This document shows, piece after piece, positions 1-7,192 of a stretch of DNA of 8,190 bases. Source of the DNA: Bacteroidota bacterium (GTDB taxonomy: Bacteria > Bacteroidota > Ignavibacteria > Ignavibacteriales > Melioribacteraceae); the NCBI GenBank assembly GCA_021814855.1, contig JAKAHQ010000059.1:1-8190 (forward strand). The letters run 5' to 3'. Every line of letters begins with the position of its first letter. The first letter of the stretch is position 1. Both the position numbers and the translations under genes were made by a program. The notes beneath the pieces were generated by a model. The model was not told the origin of the DNA. It searched no databases and saw nothing but the letters and a program-made list of their open reading frames with translations.

Positions 1-1518
1 ATCAATGATAAGCTAAGTATAGCCCACCGTCTTGATGATTTCGGAATCGATATTATCGAGGGCGGATGGCCTGGCAGTAATCCGCGCGATGAAGAATTTT
101 TTCAAAGAGTGTCAAAGATTAATCTGAAGAAAGCTCAAATTTGCGCTTTCGGTTCAACTGCAAGATTCCCGGATAAAATAACTACCGATGCGAATCTTAA
201 TGCGCTTCTTAAAGCGGAGTCGCCCGTTGTAACAATTTTTGGCAAGACCTGGAAATTTCATGCGGAAAAAGGACTTGGATTGAACGAAGATCAGAACGAA
301 GAACTGATTTATAATTCCGTAAAATATTTGAATGATCACGGCAGGCGCGTCATCTTCGATGCCGAACATTTTTTCGACGGCTTTAAGGATAGCGAGCAAT
401 TTGCTGTTCGCATGCTCAAGGCCGCCGAAAACGGCGGCGCTGATGTGATAGTTTTGTGCGATACAAACGGAGGAACTCTTCCTCACGAAGTTAAATATGC
501 AATGGAAGTAGTGAAGAAAAATATTTTGAAGCCGATTGGAATTCATACGCATAATGACGGAGAACTAGCCGTTGCCAATTCTATTACAGCCATCGAGGCA
601 GGTGCTCAGCATGTGCAGGGTACAATTAACGGAGTCGGCGAAAGATGCGGAAATGCAAATCTGGTGAGCATCATACCGAATCTAATTCTAAAGATGAAAT
701 TGAAAACACGCAATCAAGTTCAGCTTGATGAATTGACTTCACTCGCTAATTATGTTTTTGAGGTAATGAATCTTGTTCCGAATACGCGTGCGGCATTTGT
801 AGGCAATTCTGCTTTTGCACACAAAGGCGGCATTCATGTAAGTGCTGTGCTTAAAGACAGCAGGATGTATGAGCATATTGCGCCTGAAACCGTAGGCAAC
901 AAACAGAGAGTGCTCGTTTCGGATTTAGCCGGTCAAAGCAATATCCGCTACAAGGCAAAAGAATTCGGAATAGATATTTCCGACAATAACGAGTTAAGCA
1001 AAAAGTTGGTATCGCATATAAAATCTCTCGAGTACGATGGATTTCAATTCGATGGAGCCGAGGCGTCGTTCGAATTAATACTTCGCACAGAGACAAACGA
1101 ATTCTCTCCGTTCTTCAAAACTCTCGATTCGAAAGTTCACGTTACTTTCGACAACCAGGGGTTGACAACCTCGGAAGCCGTTTTGAAAGTTGAAGTAGAC
1201 GACGAGATCGAACATACGGCGGCAAACGGCGATGGTCCCGTTAACGCGCTCGACAATGCTTTGCGGAAAGCCCTGCTTCGTTTTTATCCAGAAGTTGCCT
1301 CAATAAAATTAATTGACTATAAAGTACGGGTACTTAATGAAAAACAAGGTACAGCGGCCAAGGTGCGCGTTCTAATTGAATCGAGCGATGGAAATGAAAC
1401 CTGGTCAACTGTCGGCGTTTCTGAGAATATTATCGAAGCAAGCTGGCAAGCATTGTGCGACAGCATCAATTATAAATTGTTTAAAAGCAATAAAGATAAA
1501 GAATCGATAGAAGTTTAA
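1..1518 (+). CDS. cimA: (R)-citramalate synthase, 5'-truncated by the window edge
   Basis: The reading frame is open from base 1 to a TAA at 1516-1518, giving 505 codons. The GTG at 109 is internal (Val), not the start. About 20 N-terminal residues, including the family's DTTLRDG metal/catalytic motif, lie outside the window. Visible CimA hallmarks are EGGWPGSNPRDEEFF near the start, the FGSTARFPD stretch and the VVTIFGKTW stretch. The HTHND metal-binding motif (His codons at 544 and 550) and the GVGERCGN signature (631-654) follow. The C-terminal third (about codons 370-500) fits the LeuA-type allosteric domain. Known family role: cytosolic condensation of pyruvate and acetyl-CoA to (R)-citramalate, the entry to threonine-independent isoleucine synthesis, usually with isoleucine feedback. 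2-Isopropylmalate or homocitrate synthase are less likely because the WPGSNP and FGKTW segments are typical of CimA. A weak terminator follows. Confidence 0.93.
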   Translation: MNDKLSIAHRLDDFGIDIIEGGWPGSNPRDEEFFQRVSKINLKKAQICAFGSTARFPDKITTDANLNALLKAESPVVTIFGKTWKFHAEKGLGLNEDQNEELIYNSVKYLNDHGRRVIFDAEHFFDGFKDSEQFAVRMLKAAENGGADVIVLCDTNGGTLPHEVKYAMEVVKKNILKPIGIHTHNDGELAVANSITAIEAGAQHVQGTINGVGERCGNANLVSIIPNLILKMKLKTRNQVQLDELTSLANYVFEVMNLVPNTRAAFVGNSAFAHKGGIHVSAVLKDSRMYEHIAPETVGNKQRVLVSDLAGQSNIRYKAKEFGIDISDNNELSKKLVSHIKSLEYDGFQFDGAEASFELILRTETNEFSPFFKTLDSKVHVTFDNQGLTTSEAVLKVEVDDEIEHTAANGDGPVNALDNALRKALLRFYPEVASIKLIDYKVRVLNEKQGTAAKVRVLIESSDGNETWSTVGVSENIIEASWQALCDSINYKLFKSNKDKESIEV

Positions 1519-1527
1519 TTCGGAAAC

Positions 1528-1553
1528 AACTCTCGGCGCGACAGTTTATTTTT
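1528..1553 (+). terminator. Probable Rho-independent terminator of cimA
   Basis: The imperfect hairpin at 1528-1546 pairs AACT with AGTT and, after one C/C mismatch, TCG with CGA around a GCG loop. It is followed by TATTTTT at 1547-1553. It starts 9 bases after the cimA stop codon. The stem is short, so the call is moderate only. Confidence 0.4.
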
Positions 1554-1733
1554 CATCACTCATTTGGGGAATAAGCAAGCATTCCTCTCTCTTATTCAAA
1601 CCGGCTTCTTTCCATCGCCTTTGATCTAATTTATTTGAAAAGATTGGTATATTATTTTAGTTTATACTCGATTTCATTCGGAAAATATTTATCGGATGAA
1701 AGGATAAAACATTTTAACAAAGATGAGGAGAGT

Positions 1734-2828
1734 ATGAGACGAGTAATGATGATCGTGCTGATTTTTTCGATTGCATTTTTTGAAGCGTCGAATATTTGTG
1801 CGCAGCAGAAAGAAAATACCGAAGCTAAACGGGAAAATCCATGGTACAAGAGCGAACCATTTGTCTTTCCGAAACCAAATCCAAATCTTAAAGTCCTTCC
1901 GCTAATTTCTGTTAAGGGAAATAGTTTTGTAAATCCTAAAGGCGATACCGTTTTATTCCGCGGCCTGTCTATTTCCGATCCGGATAAAGTCCAAGGTCAA
2001 GGTCACTGGAGTAAAGAATATTTTGCGAAAGCAAAAGAGATGGGCGCAACGCTGGTTCGCATACCTGTCCACCCGATTGCCTGGCGGGAAAGAACGCCGA
2101 AAGAATATTTGAAGCTGCTTGATCAAGCTGTCGAATGGTGCACTGAACTTGGTATGTATGTAGATATCGATTGGCACTCAATCGGTAATTTAGAGACCGA
2201 GCTCTTTCAAGATCCTTCGTACAACACAACAAAGAAAGAGACATTCGAGTTCTGGCATACTATTGCAAATCATTTCAAAGGGAACAACACGGTGGCTTTC
2301 TATGAATTGTTTAACGAACCGACAACTAATTTTAATACTTTAGGCCCTGCCACCTGGGAAGAATGGAAAAAGATCAATGAAGGTTTGATTACTATGATAC
2401 GCGCATTTGATACCGAGGTAATTCCTTTGGTTGCACCGTTTGATTGGGCGTACGATTTAACGCCGATACTCATTAATCCAATCAATGCGCAGGGTATTGG
2501 TTATGTTACGCATCCTTACCCGCAAAAGAGAAGTCAACCGTGGGAGCCAAAATGGGAAGAAGACTTTGGATTTGCCGCGGCTAAGTATCCCGTCATTGCT
2601 ACTGAAATTGGATTCAGCACGGTTGGATGGCGCGGAGAAAAAATTGATAATCATGATTACGGCAAACGAATTGTGAGCTATCTCGAAAGCAAAGGTATCA
2701 GTTGGTTGGCTTGGGTATTCGACCCCGAATGGTGGCCTCAGTTATTTAAATCCTGGGATACTTACGAGCTGACCGAGCCGGGAAAATTTTTCGAGGAGGC
2801 CATGCACGCGCCGGCGGTTAAAAAATAA
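1734..2828 (+). CDS. Exported GH5-family glycoside hydrolase (cellulase-like)
   Basis: This is a 364-aa protein. The ATG at 1734 was chosen because a GAGGAG Shine-Dalgarno sits just upstream and the protein then begins with a signal peptide: MRR, a hydrophobic run to about residue 17, and probable cleavage near Ala23. A longer frame from a TTG at 1635 would put 33 unlikely residues in front. GH5 (clan GH-A) landmarks appear in order: R109 in VRIPVHP, H148 in DWHSIGN, the acid/base E195 in YELFNEP, H260/Y262 in THPYP, the nucleophile E291 in ATEIGFS, and W327 in SWLAWVFDPEWWP. All expected active-site positions are present, so it should be an active beta-1,4-glycanase-type enzyme in the periplasm or outside the cell. 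The substrate (cellulose, mannan, other beta-glucan) cannot be read from sequence. There is no carbohydrate-binding module or secretion-sorting tail. It ends convergently with the S9 peptidase gene, and no clear promoter was recognised. Confidence 0.86.
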   Translation: MRRVMMIVLIFSIAFFEASNICAQQKENTEAKRENPWYKSEPFVFPKPNPNLKVLPLISVKGNSFVNPKGDTVLFRGLSISDPDKVQGQGHWSKEYFAKAKEMGATLVRIPVHPIAWRERTPKEYLKLLDQAVEWCTELGMYVDIDWHSIGNLETELFQDPSYNTTKKETFEFWHTIANHFKGNNTVAFYELFNEPTTNFNTLGPATWEEWKKINEGLITMIRAFDTEVIPLVAPFDWAYDLTPILINPINAQGIGYVTHPYPQKRSQPWEPKWEEDFGFAAAKYPVIATEIGFSTVGWRGEKIDNHDYGKRIVSYLESKGISWLAWVFDPEWWPQLFKSWDTYELTEPGKFFEEAMHAPAVKK

Positions 2829-2854
2829 TTTTAATAAAGTATGACTGAAAGAAA

Positions 2855-2964
2855 GAGAGTGTCCAAAAAGTAATTTTCAATTTGATAAACTGTGAATATC
2901 CTTTTGAAATCCGTGTTTATCTGTGTCCTATTTTTAAAAATTTTTACTTTTTGGACAACCTCTC
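2855..2964. repeat. 110-bp element bounded by inverted repeats (MITE-like or IS remnant)
   Basis: The left arm at 2855-2873 (GAGAGTGTCCAAAAAGTAA) matches the reverse complement of 2944-2964 over 14 contiguous bases. After a 2-base insertion in the right arm (GT on the complementary strand), another 5 match. The interior (about 70 bases) is non-coding and contains ATCCGTGTTTATCTGTGTCC at 2909-2928. It lies between the converging GH5 and S9 peptidase genes, with the right arm ending 16 bases from the S9 stop codon. The GAG..TGTCC..AAAAAGT style of arm resembles insertion-sequence termini. There is no U-tract after either arm, so a simple bidirectional terminator is a weaker reading, although the paired arms could still act at the RNA level. 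Confidence 0.55.
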
Positions 2965-2980
2965 ATTGTTTAAGAAATTT

Positions 2981-5059
2981 TTATTTCTCCCATGCTAAAT
3001 TACGCACCATCTTTTTTGAATCCCACGGCGCCGGATCACCTCCAAGATATTTATGAAACCATTCTAAATGAGCATTATAGTAGAGCGGCATAGACTTCAA
3101 ATTGTTCGGCCAGTGCCCGTCGTTCTTAAAAATAATCAAACGCGAATCAATTCCTTTCAATTTCAATTCCGTAAAGTATCGTATGCTTTGTGAGTAAGGA
3201 ATTCTGTAGTCGCGTTCGCCGGTGATAATTAATGCCGGGGTAGCAAAGTTTTTAACATATCTGCTCGGAGACATTTTTTCGTAGGCATCCGGATTGCTCG
3301 ATTTAGTTTTCAAGTCCCAATTGGCAAACCATAATTCCTCGGTATCTTCCTTGAATTCAGCAAGATCATAAATGCCCATCATTGAAGCGAGACATTTGTA
3401 TCGATGAGTTTTTGCCTGAAGCAAATTCATAAAATATCCGCCGTAGGACCAGCCCATTGCGCCGACTCTATCTTTATCAACGTATGGAAGAGTTTCTAAG
3501 TAATCGGTTACCTTCATTACATCCTGGTATACTTTGCCGTCCCAGTCGCCGGAAATCTCTGCGGTGTAAGCTTGACCGAATCCAGTTGAACCGTGAGGAT
3601 TTGGAAACGCAACAACATAACCTGAACCGGGATAGACTTGCCAGTCCCCTCGAAAAGAATCCATCCATTGCATTTGAGGGCCGCCGTGAACATTTATCAC
3701 AAGCGGATATTTTTTGTTAGGATCAAAATTGTGCGGCTTAACAATAAATACCTGCACCGGTGTTCCGTCTGCGCCTTTAACCCAAGCTTGTTCGGCGGGA
3801 CGAATGTCGACATGCTCTTCCAATTCTTTGTTGAAGAATGTAATGTCTTTGCGTTCTGCAGTTTTCAAATTAAAGAGTGCAAGGTCAGTCGGTTTATCTA
3901 CCCGTGAATAAGAATAAATTACAAAATCGTTTTTAGGGGAAACAACAAAGCTGAATATCGCGGCGTTGTCGATTACTTTTTTAATCTCAAGTGTATTTAT
4001 GTCGATGTTGAATAACGGTTGGTATCCCTTCTCGCTGCCGGTAAAGTAAATCGATTTTGAATCGTCGGCCCATTCAAAGTCGTCTACCCAGTTGTCAAAT
4101 TTATCTGTGATGATTTTACTTGTTCCGTTTGCACGATCGTACAATGCCAATCTAATTCTATCCGATTCGTAATTCGGAATTACCTGTGTTAAGTAAGCAA
4201 TATACTTTCCGTCGGGAGAGTATTTGGGATTGAAGTCAGCGCTTTGATTTGCAGCTGTTATATCTTTCAAACCGGAGCCGTCACGGTTTACAATCCAAAT
4301 ATCGGAATTGGTTGATTCTTCCGGGTTGGCAACTCTTTTAGAATCAAATGCAATTTCTTTTGAGTCCGGCGAAAAAACATAATTGCTGCTTCCTCCCAGG
4401 GCAAAAGTAGGAGAGTCAAAATATCCTGGAGTTACATCGGTATATTTTTTTTGATCAAGACCGTAAACGAATACATGAGTATACTGCCCGTCTTCATAGT
4501 CCGTCCAGTGACGAATAAATAGACTATCGGCAAGGTGAGCTTGAATTGGTCCGTCGTTCATTGCCTCGCTGATTTTTTTATTGCAGTCTTCATCGCCGCC
4601 GCATTCGGGAAATACTTGAGCGGAGAACAATAAATATTTACCGTCGTTGGAAAGTTTGGGTGATGAAATTCCCAGACTGTTGTTAGTTATTTGAGTCGCC
4701 TCGCCTCCGGATAGGGGCAAATAATAAAGTTGTTCCGAACCGCTTCGTGTTGATACGAAATAAATGCCTTTGTCGTCCGGACTCCAGATAGGATTGTAAT
4801 CCGCCTTTGGATTTGTAGTTAATTGCCGGAGGTTGCTTCCGTCCGCATCGACCAAATAAATATCAGTGTTGGATTTGGATTTATAAAGGTCGTTTGTTGT
4901 AACCGTAAAAGCTAAGGTGGCGCCGTCATGCGACAAGACCGGTGAGCCAACACCTTTCACTTTGTAAAGATCTTCAATAGTGAATGCTTTTTTCTGCGCC
5001 GATAACGGAACCGCAACAATAAATGAGAAAAAAAGCAACGATAAAAATTTTTGTTTCAT
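2981..5059 (-). CDS. Exported S9-family serine peptidase (DPP5 / acylaminoacyl-peptidase-like)
   Basis: This is a 692-aa protein. The start is fixed by AGGAG (complement of 5066-5070) six bases before the ATG, followed by a signal peptide ending ...PLSAQ at about residues 1-22. Residues about 25-400 form a beta-propeller with TolB/PD40-type repeats (recurrent NPIWSPDDKGI, FSPDSKEIAF and KYSPDGKYIAY motifs). Residues about 430-680 are the prolyl-oligopeptidase alpha/beta-hydrolase domain, with HGGP at 458-461 (oxyanion region). The triad is S538 in GWSYGG, D617 in GERDYRIP and H649 in NDGHWP. Cys153 and Cys159 in the propeller could form a disulfide in the periplasm. Length and architecture match bacterial dipeptidyl-peptidase 5, which releases dipeptides from oligopeptides. 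The exact specificity (DPP5 versus acylaminoacyl peptidase) is inferred. It is transcribed divergently from the dienelactone-hydrolase-like gene, with a 198-bp shared upstream region. Confidence 0.93.
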   Translation of the reverse strand: MKQKFLSLLFFSFIVAVPLSAQKKAFTIEDLYKVKGVGSPVLSHDGATLAFTVTTNDLYKSKSNTDIYLVDADGSNLRQLTTNPKADYNPIWSPDDKGIYFVSTRSGSEQLYYLPLSGGEATQITNNSLGISSPKLSNDGKYLLFSAQVFPECGGDEDCNKKISEAMNDGPIQAHLADSLFIRHWTDYEDGQYTHVFVYGLDQKKYTDVTPGYFDSPTFALGGSSNYVFSPDSKEIAFDSKRVANPEESTNSDIWIVNRDGSGLKDITAANQSADFNPKYSPDGKYIAYLTQVIPNYESDRIRLALYDRANGTSKIITDKFDNWVDDFEWADDSKSIYFTGSEKGYQPLFNIDINTLEIKKVIDNAAIFSFVVSPKNDFVIYSYSRVDKPTDLALFNLKTAERKDITFFNKELEEHVDIRPAEQAWVKGADGTPVQVFIVKPHNFDPNKKYPLVINVHGGPQMQWMDSFRGDWQVYPGSGYVVAFPNPHGSTGFGQAYTAEISGDWDGKVYQDVMKVTDYLETLPYVDKDRVGAMGWSYGGYFMNLLQAKTHRYKCLASMMGIYDLAEFKEDTEELWFANWDLKTKSSNPDAYEKMSPSRYVKNFATPALIITGERDYRIPYSQSIRYFTELKLKGIDSRLIIFKNDGHWPNNLKSMPLYYNAHLEWFHKYLGGDPAPWDSKKMVRNLAWEK

Positions 5060-5257
5060 TTAATTCTCCTAATCAATTTTGAAAATTCTTTTGCTCCAAA
5101 ACTACTGCAAAATTATGATTTATAACCAAATCGATTTAGGGTAATCATTTTCAAATTTCAAATAAGATAATGATGAAACTAAAGAATACAAAAGATTGTT
5201 TTGGAGACATAACTACTAATTGTCATTTATAAAAATGAATTTTGAAATGAGGTTCCC

Positions 5258-6037
5258 ATGATAAAATTGTTTGCAGTGTTTTTTCTGCTAACCGCAGTTG
5301 CCGCTACGGCGCAAATTAAAACAGAAACAGTTGAGTACAAAGACGGCGATACTGTTTTGAAAGGATTCATAGCTTATAATTCAAAAATAAAATCGAAAGC
5401 CCCGGCAGTAATGATTGTTCACGAGTGGTGGGGATTAAATGATTATCCAAAGATGAGGGCAAAGCAGTTGGCGGAGATGGGCTACTTTGCTTTTGCGGTT
5501 GATATGTACGGTGAAGGCAAGGTTGTTACAACTCCTCAAGAAGCCGGCAAGTTAGCCGGCGAGGTTAGAAGCGATATTCCGAAACTCAGAAAAAGAATTG
5601 TTTCGGCTTTAGATTTTATAAAGAAAGATAAAAGAGTCGATCCAAACCGGGTTGCGGTTATCGGTTATTGTTTTGGCGGGGGAGTAGCTCTTGAACTTGC
5701 TAGAACCGGTGCGGACATTAAAGGTGCGATTTGTTTTCATGGCGGTGTAAACACACCTCACCCAGAGGAGACAAAAGATGTTAAGGCAAAAATATTGGTT
5801 TGCCTTGGAGCCGATGACAAATATGAAACGCCGGCAGACGTTAAATCTTTCGAAGATGAAATGAACCGTTTGAATGTAGATTGGCAGCTGAATTATTACA
5901 GCGGCGCTGTTCATGCATTTACAAATCCCAATGCCGGCAATAATCCCGCGTCCGGAGTTGCCTACAATGCCAGGGCGGATAATAGATCATTCGAAGAAAT
6001 GAAGATGTTTCTAAAAGAAATTTTTGAAGGGAAATGA
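5258..6037 (+). CDS. Exported dienelactone hydrolase family protein
   Basis: This is a 259-aa protein. The ATG follows GAGG at 5249-5252, and the N-terminus is a signal peptide with a likely cleavage after Ala18 (ATA-Q). The rest is a single alpha/beta-hydrolase domain of the DLH type. E56 sits in VHEWWGLND (the Glu that partners the nucleophile in this family). The nucleophile C138 is in GYCFGGG, the acid is D187 in GADDKYE and the base is H219 in SGAVHAF. The Cys-Asp-His triad is therefore complete. Classical DLH opens dienelactones in chlorocatechol degradation, but the exported versions common in this group have no established substrate and may act on esters or lactones. No catechol-pathway genes are nearby, so the classical role is unlikely. 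It is divergent from the S9 peptidase. Downstream, only a short AT-rich palindrome (ATAAGCTTAT) is seen, not a convincing terminator. Confidence 0.91.
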   Translation: MIKLFAVFFLLTAVAATAQIKTETVEYKDGDTVLKGFIAYNSKIKSKAPAVMIVHEWWGLNDYPKMRAKQLAEMGYFAFAVDMYGEGKVVTTPQEAGKLAGEVRSDIPKLRKRIVSALDFIKKDKRVDPNRVAVIGYCFGGGVALELARTGADIKGAICFHGGVNTPHPEETKDVKAKILVCLGADDKYETPADVKSFEDEMNRLNVDWQLNYYSGAVHAFTNPNAGNNPASGVAYNARADNRSFEEMKMFLKEIFEGK

Positions 6038-6123
6038 GTCCGTCTTTATAAGCTTATTTTAATAGGGGGAAATGGATTTTGAACTATAATAAATTTATTT
6101 TGTTGTTGGAATTAGAAAGTATT

Positions 6124-6129
6124 TATAAT
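6124..6129 (+). promoter_or_regulatory. Candidate -10 box (TATAAT) of the cysteine operon
   Basis: A perfect TATAAT lies 18 bases before the leader ATG at 6148. A start site about 7 bases downstream would leave a 5' UTR of only about 12 bases, making the leader nearly leaderless. No good -35 is present at 16-18 bp (only TG/TTG-rich sequence around 6101-6111). A second TATAAT occurs at 6085-6090, so in this AT-rich stretch either may be chance. Confidence 0.3.
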
Positions 6130-6147
6130 TCTAAAGAAAATTTCACA

Positions 6148-6264
6148 ATGAGAAACAATTCGGAAAATATTTTACCTACAAAACTAAGAACCGCGCCTCA
6201 TGTTCGGTTTAATTCCGTTTTACCTCTCGGATCTACCTATCCCTGTTGTTGCTGTTGCTGCTGA
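6148..6264 (+). CDS. Poly-cysteine leader peptide of the cys operon (putative cysteine attenuator)
   Basis: This is a 38-codon ORF whose last six sense codons, immediately before TGA (6262-6264), are all Cys: TGT TGT TGC TGT TGC TGC at 6244-6261. It ends 54 bases upstream of serine acetyltransferase, which is followed by cysK, so a run of Cys codons sits ahead of the two enzymes that make cysteine. That arrangement fits a translated sensor: scarce Cys-tRNA stalls the ribosome on the run. Poly-cysteine leader ORFs with this role are established in mycobacteria; the role here is inferred. No strong Shine-Dalgarno precedes the ATG. The same frame can also begin at TTG 6079, behind AGGGGGA (6064-6070), giving 61 residues with the same tail. 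A chance Cys run or an unrelated Cys-tailed small peptide is possible but less likely given the neighbours. Confidence 0.75.
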   Translation: MRNNSENILPTKLRTAPHVRFNSVLPLGSTYPCCCCCC

Positions 6265-6280
6265 CATAGCAAACGCTTTT
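6251..6280 (+). terminator. Possible attenuator hairpin overlapping the Cys codons
   Basis: TTGCT (6255-6259) pairs with AGCAA (6268-6272), and GC (6251-6252) pairs with GC (6275-6276) across a small internal loop. The loop is GCTGACAT. The stem is followed at once by TTTTC and an AT-rich tract (6277 onward). The 5' arm is made of the last Cys codons, so a ribosome stalled there would block the hairpin and let transcription continue into the operon. The stem is modest, and an alternative TGCT/AGCA pairing (6259-6262 with 6268-6271) exists. Confidence 0.4.
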
Positions 6281-6318
6281 CAATTTAATTATTACATAAA
6301 TAAACCCAAATAATTTCT

Positions 6319-7182
6319 ATGAAAACACAGAATGATAAAAACATTATGCTATTTAAATTTTCGGAATCGCTGCTGAGCAAACGGCAAGCGCATTCCTGTA
6401 CATCATCGCTGAAAACAGAAGCGATCGAATACGTTAACGAACTGATCGATTTTCTGTTCCCTCATTTTTCAAGTAAGGTTTATTATTCGCCGGAAGACGT
6501 GATAGCAAAACTTCAATTAATGGAGAGAAATCTAATCAGTTTAATTAAGCAGTTGAACGGCGGTTACGAAGGCGACGTATTAAAAACGGCAAAGGCATTT
6601 GTGGAGAAGATCCCGGCTATTCACGATATGCTTTGGGCCGATGCTGAAGCGATTTACAAAGGCGATCCGGCGGCTGAAAGCATTGACGAAGTTATTCTTG
6701 CATATCCAGGATTTATGGCTATTGCAATTTTCAGAATTGCTCACGAATTGTACCTGCTGAATTTGCCGATCATTCCGCGGATACTTACCGAGTACGGCCA
6801 TGAAAAAACCGGCATCGATATTCATCCCGGCGCGACTATCGGCTCGCCGTTTTTTATCGATCATGGCACCGGCATCGTTATCGGCGAAACTTCCGTCATT
6901 GGCAGAAACGTAAAGCTTTATCAAGGAGTAACTCTTGGTGCGCTTAGCGTCGATAAAAAAATGCAGTCAACAAAACGTCATCCTACAATAGAGGATGATG
7001 TGATAATTTATTCGCAGGCTGTTATTCTTGGCGGCGAAACGGTTATAGGTTCAAACAGTGTTATAGGCGGCAATGCCTGGGTAACCAGCAGCATAGCCCC
7101 AAACTCAATTGTATACAACAAAAGCGAAGTAAGGGTAAGAAGCAATATCGAAATGGAAAACACTATCGATTTCATAATTTAA
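6319..7182 (+). CDS. cysE: Serine O-acetyltransferase
   Basis: This is a 287-aa protein that makes O-acetylserine from L-serine and acetyl-CoA in the cytosol, the committed step of cysteine synthesis. Residues 1-155 are the helical N-terminal domain. From about 160 the hexapeptide-repeat left-handed beta-helix begins ([30 protein letters not shown] and similar). By comparison with E. coli CysE, D167 and H182 ([16 protein letters not shown]) correspond to the catalytic Asp/His pair, and R220-H221 in TKRHPTI to the substrate-binding Arg-His. The C-terminus ends ...TIDFII. A terminal Ile is the residue that inserts into cysteine synthase to form the SAT-OASS complex. No Shine-Dalgarno precedes the ATG at 6319 (AAATAATTTCT), so its translation may depend on the upstream leader. 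An internal ATG at 6346 lacks one too. It is followed after 10 bases by cysK, so they form one operon. The longer form with an [12 protein letters not shown] tail is like that of Bacteroidota-type enzymes sometimes named epsC. Confidence 0.95.
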   Translation: MKTQNDKNIMLFKFSESLLSKRQAHSCTSSLKTEAIEYVNELIDFLFPHFSSKVYYSPEDVIAKLQLMERNLISLIKQLNGGYEGDVLKTAKAFVEKIPAIHDMLWADAEAIYKGDPAAESIDEVILAYPGFMAIAIFRIAHELYLLNLPIIPRILTEYGHEKTGIDIHPGATIGSPFFIDHGTGIVIGETSVIGRNVKLYQGVTLGALSVDKKMQSTKRHPTIEDDVIIYSQAVILGGETVIGSNSVIGGNAWVTSSIAPNSIVYNKSEVRVRSNIEMENTIDFII

Positions 7183-7192
7183 GGAGAAAAAA

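Noticed and set aside
154..552. Minus-strand ORF of 132 codons inside cimA, and similar opposite-strand ORFs inside the GH5, S9 and acetyltransferase genes
   Set aside because: Each is a shadow of a strongly conserved gene in another frame, without an RBS or family motif.
1569..1597. Inverted repeat GAATAAG/CTTATTC, with an alternative GGAAT/ATTCC pairing, in the cimA-GH5 gap
   Set aside because: Seven-base arms with a 15-base loop and no T-run; too weak to call a terminator or regulatory switch.
1635..1733. In-frame extension of the GH5 gene to a TTG start at 1635
   Set aside because: The ATG at 1734 has a GAGGAG site and starts directly with a signal peptide; the extension would bury the signal peptide behind 33 residues of low-complexity, AT-driven sequence.
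5108..5115. TAATTTTG on the minus strand, matching the Bacteroidota -7 pattern, upstream of the S9 peptidase
   Set aside because: No TTTG lies at the expected ~19-21 bp spacing (the nearest are 11 and 36 bp away), so it was not called as a promoter.
6079..6147. Longer 61-codon form of the poly-Cys leader starting at TTG 6079
   Set aside because: Not excluded, because AGGGGGA lies upstream, but the extra residues look like translated AT-rich spacer and the ATG at 6148 gives a compact leader. Kept as an alternative in the leader entry.
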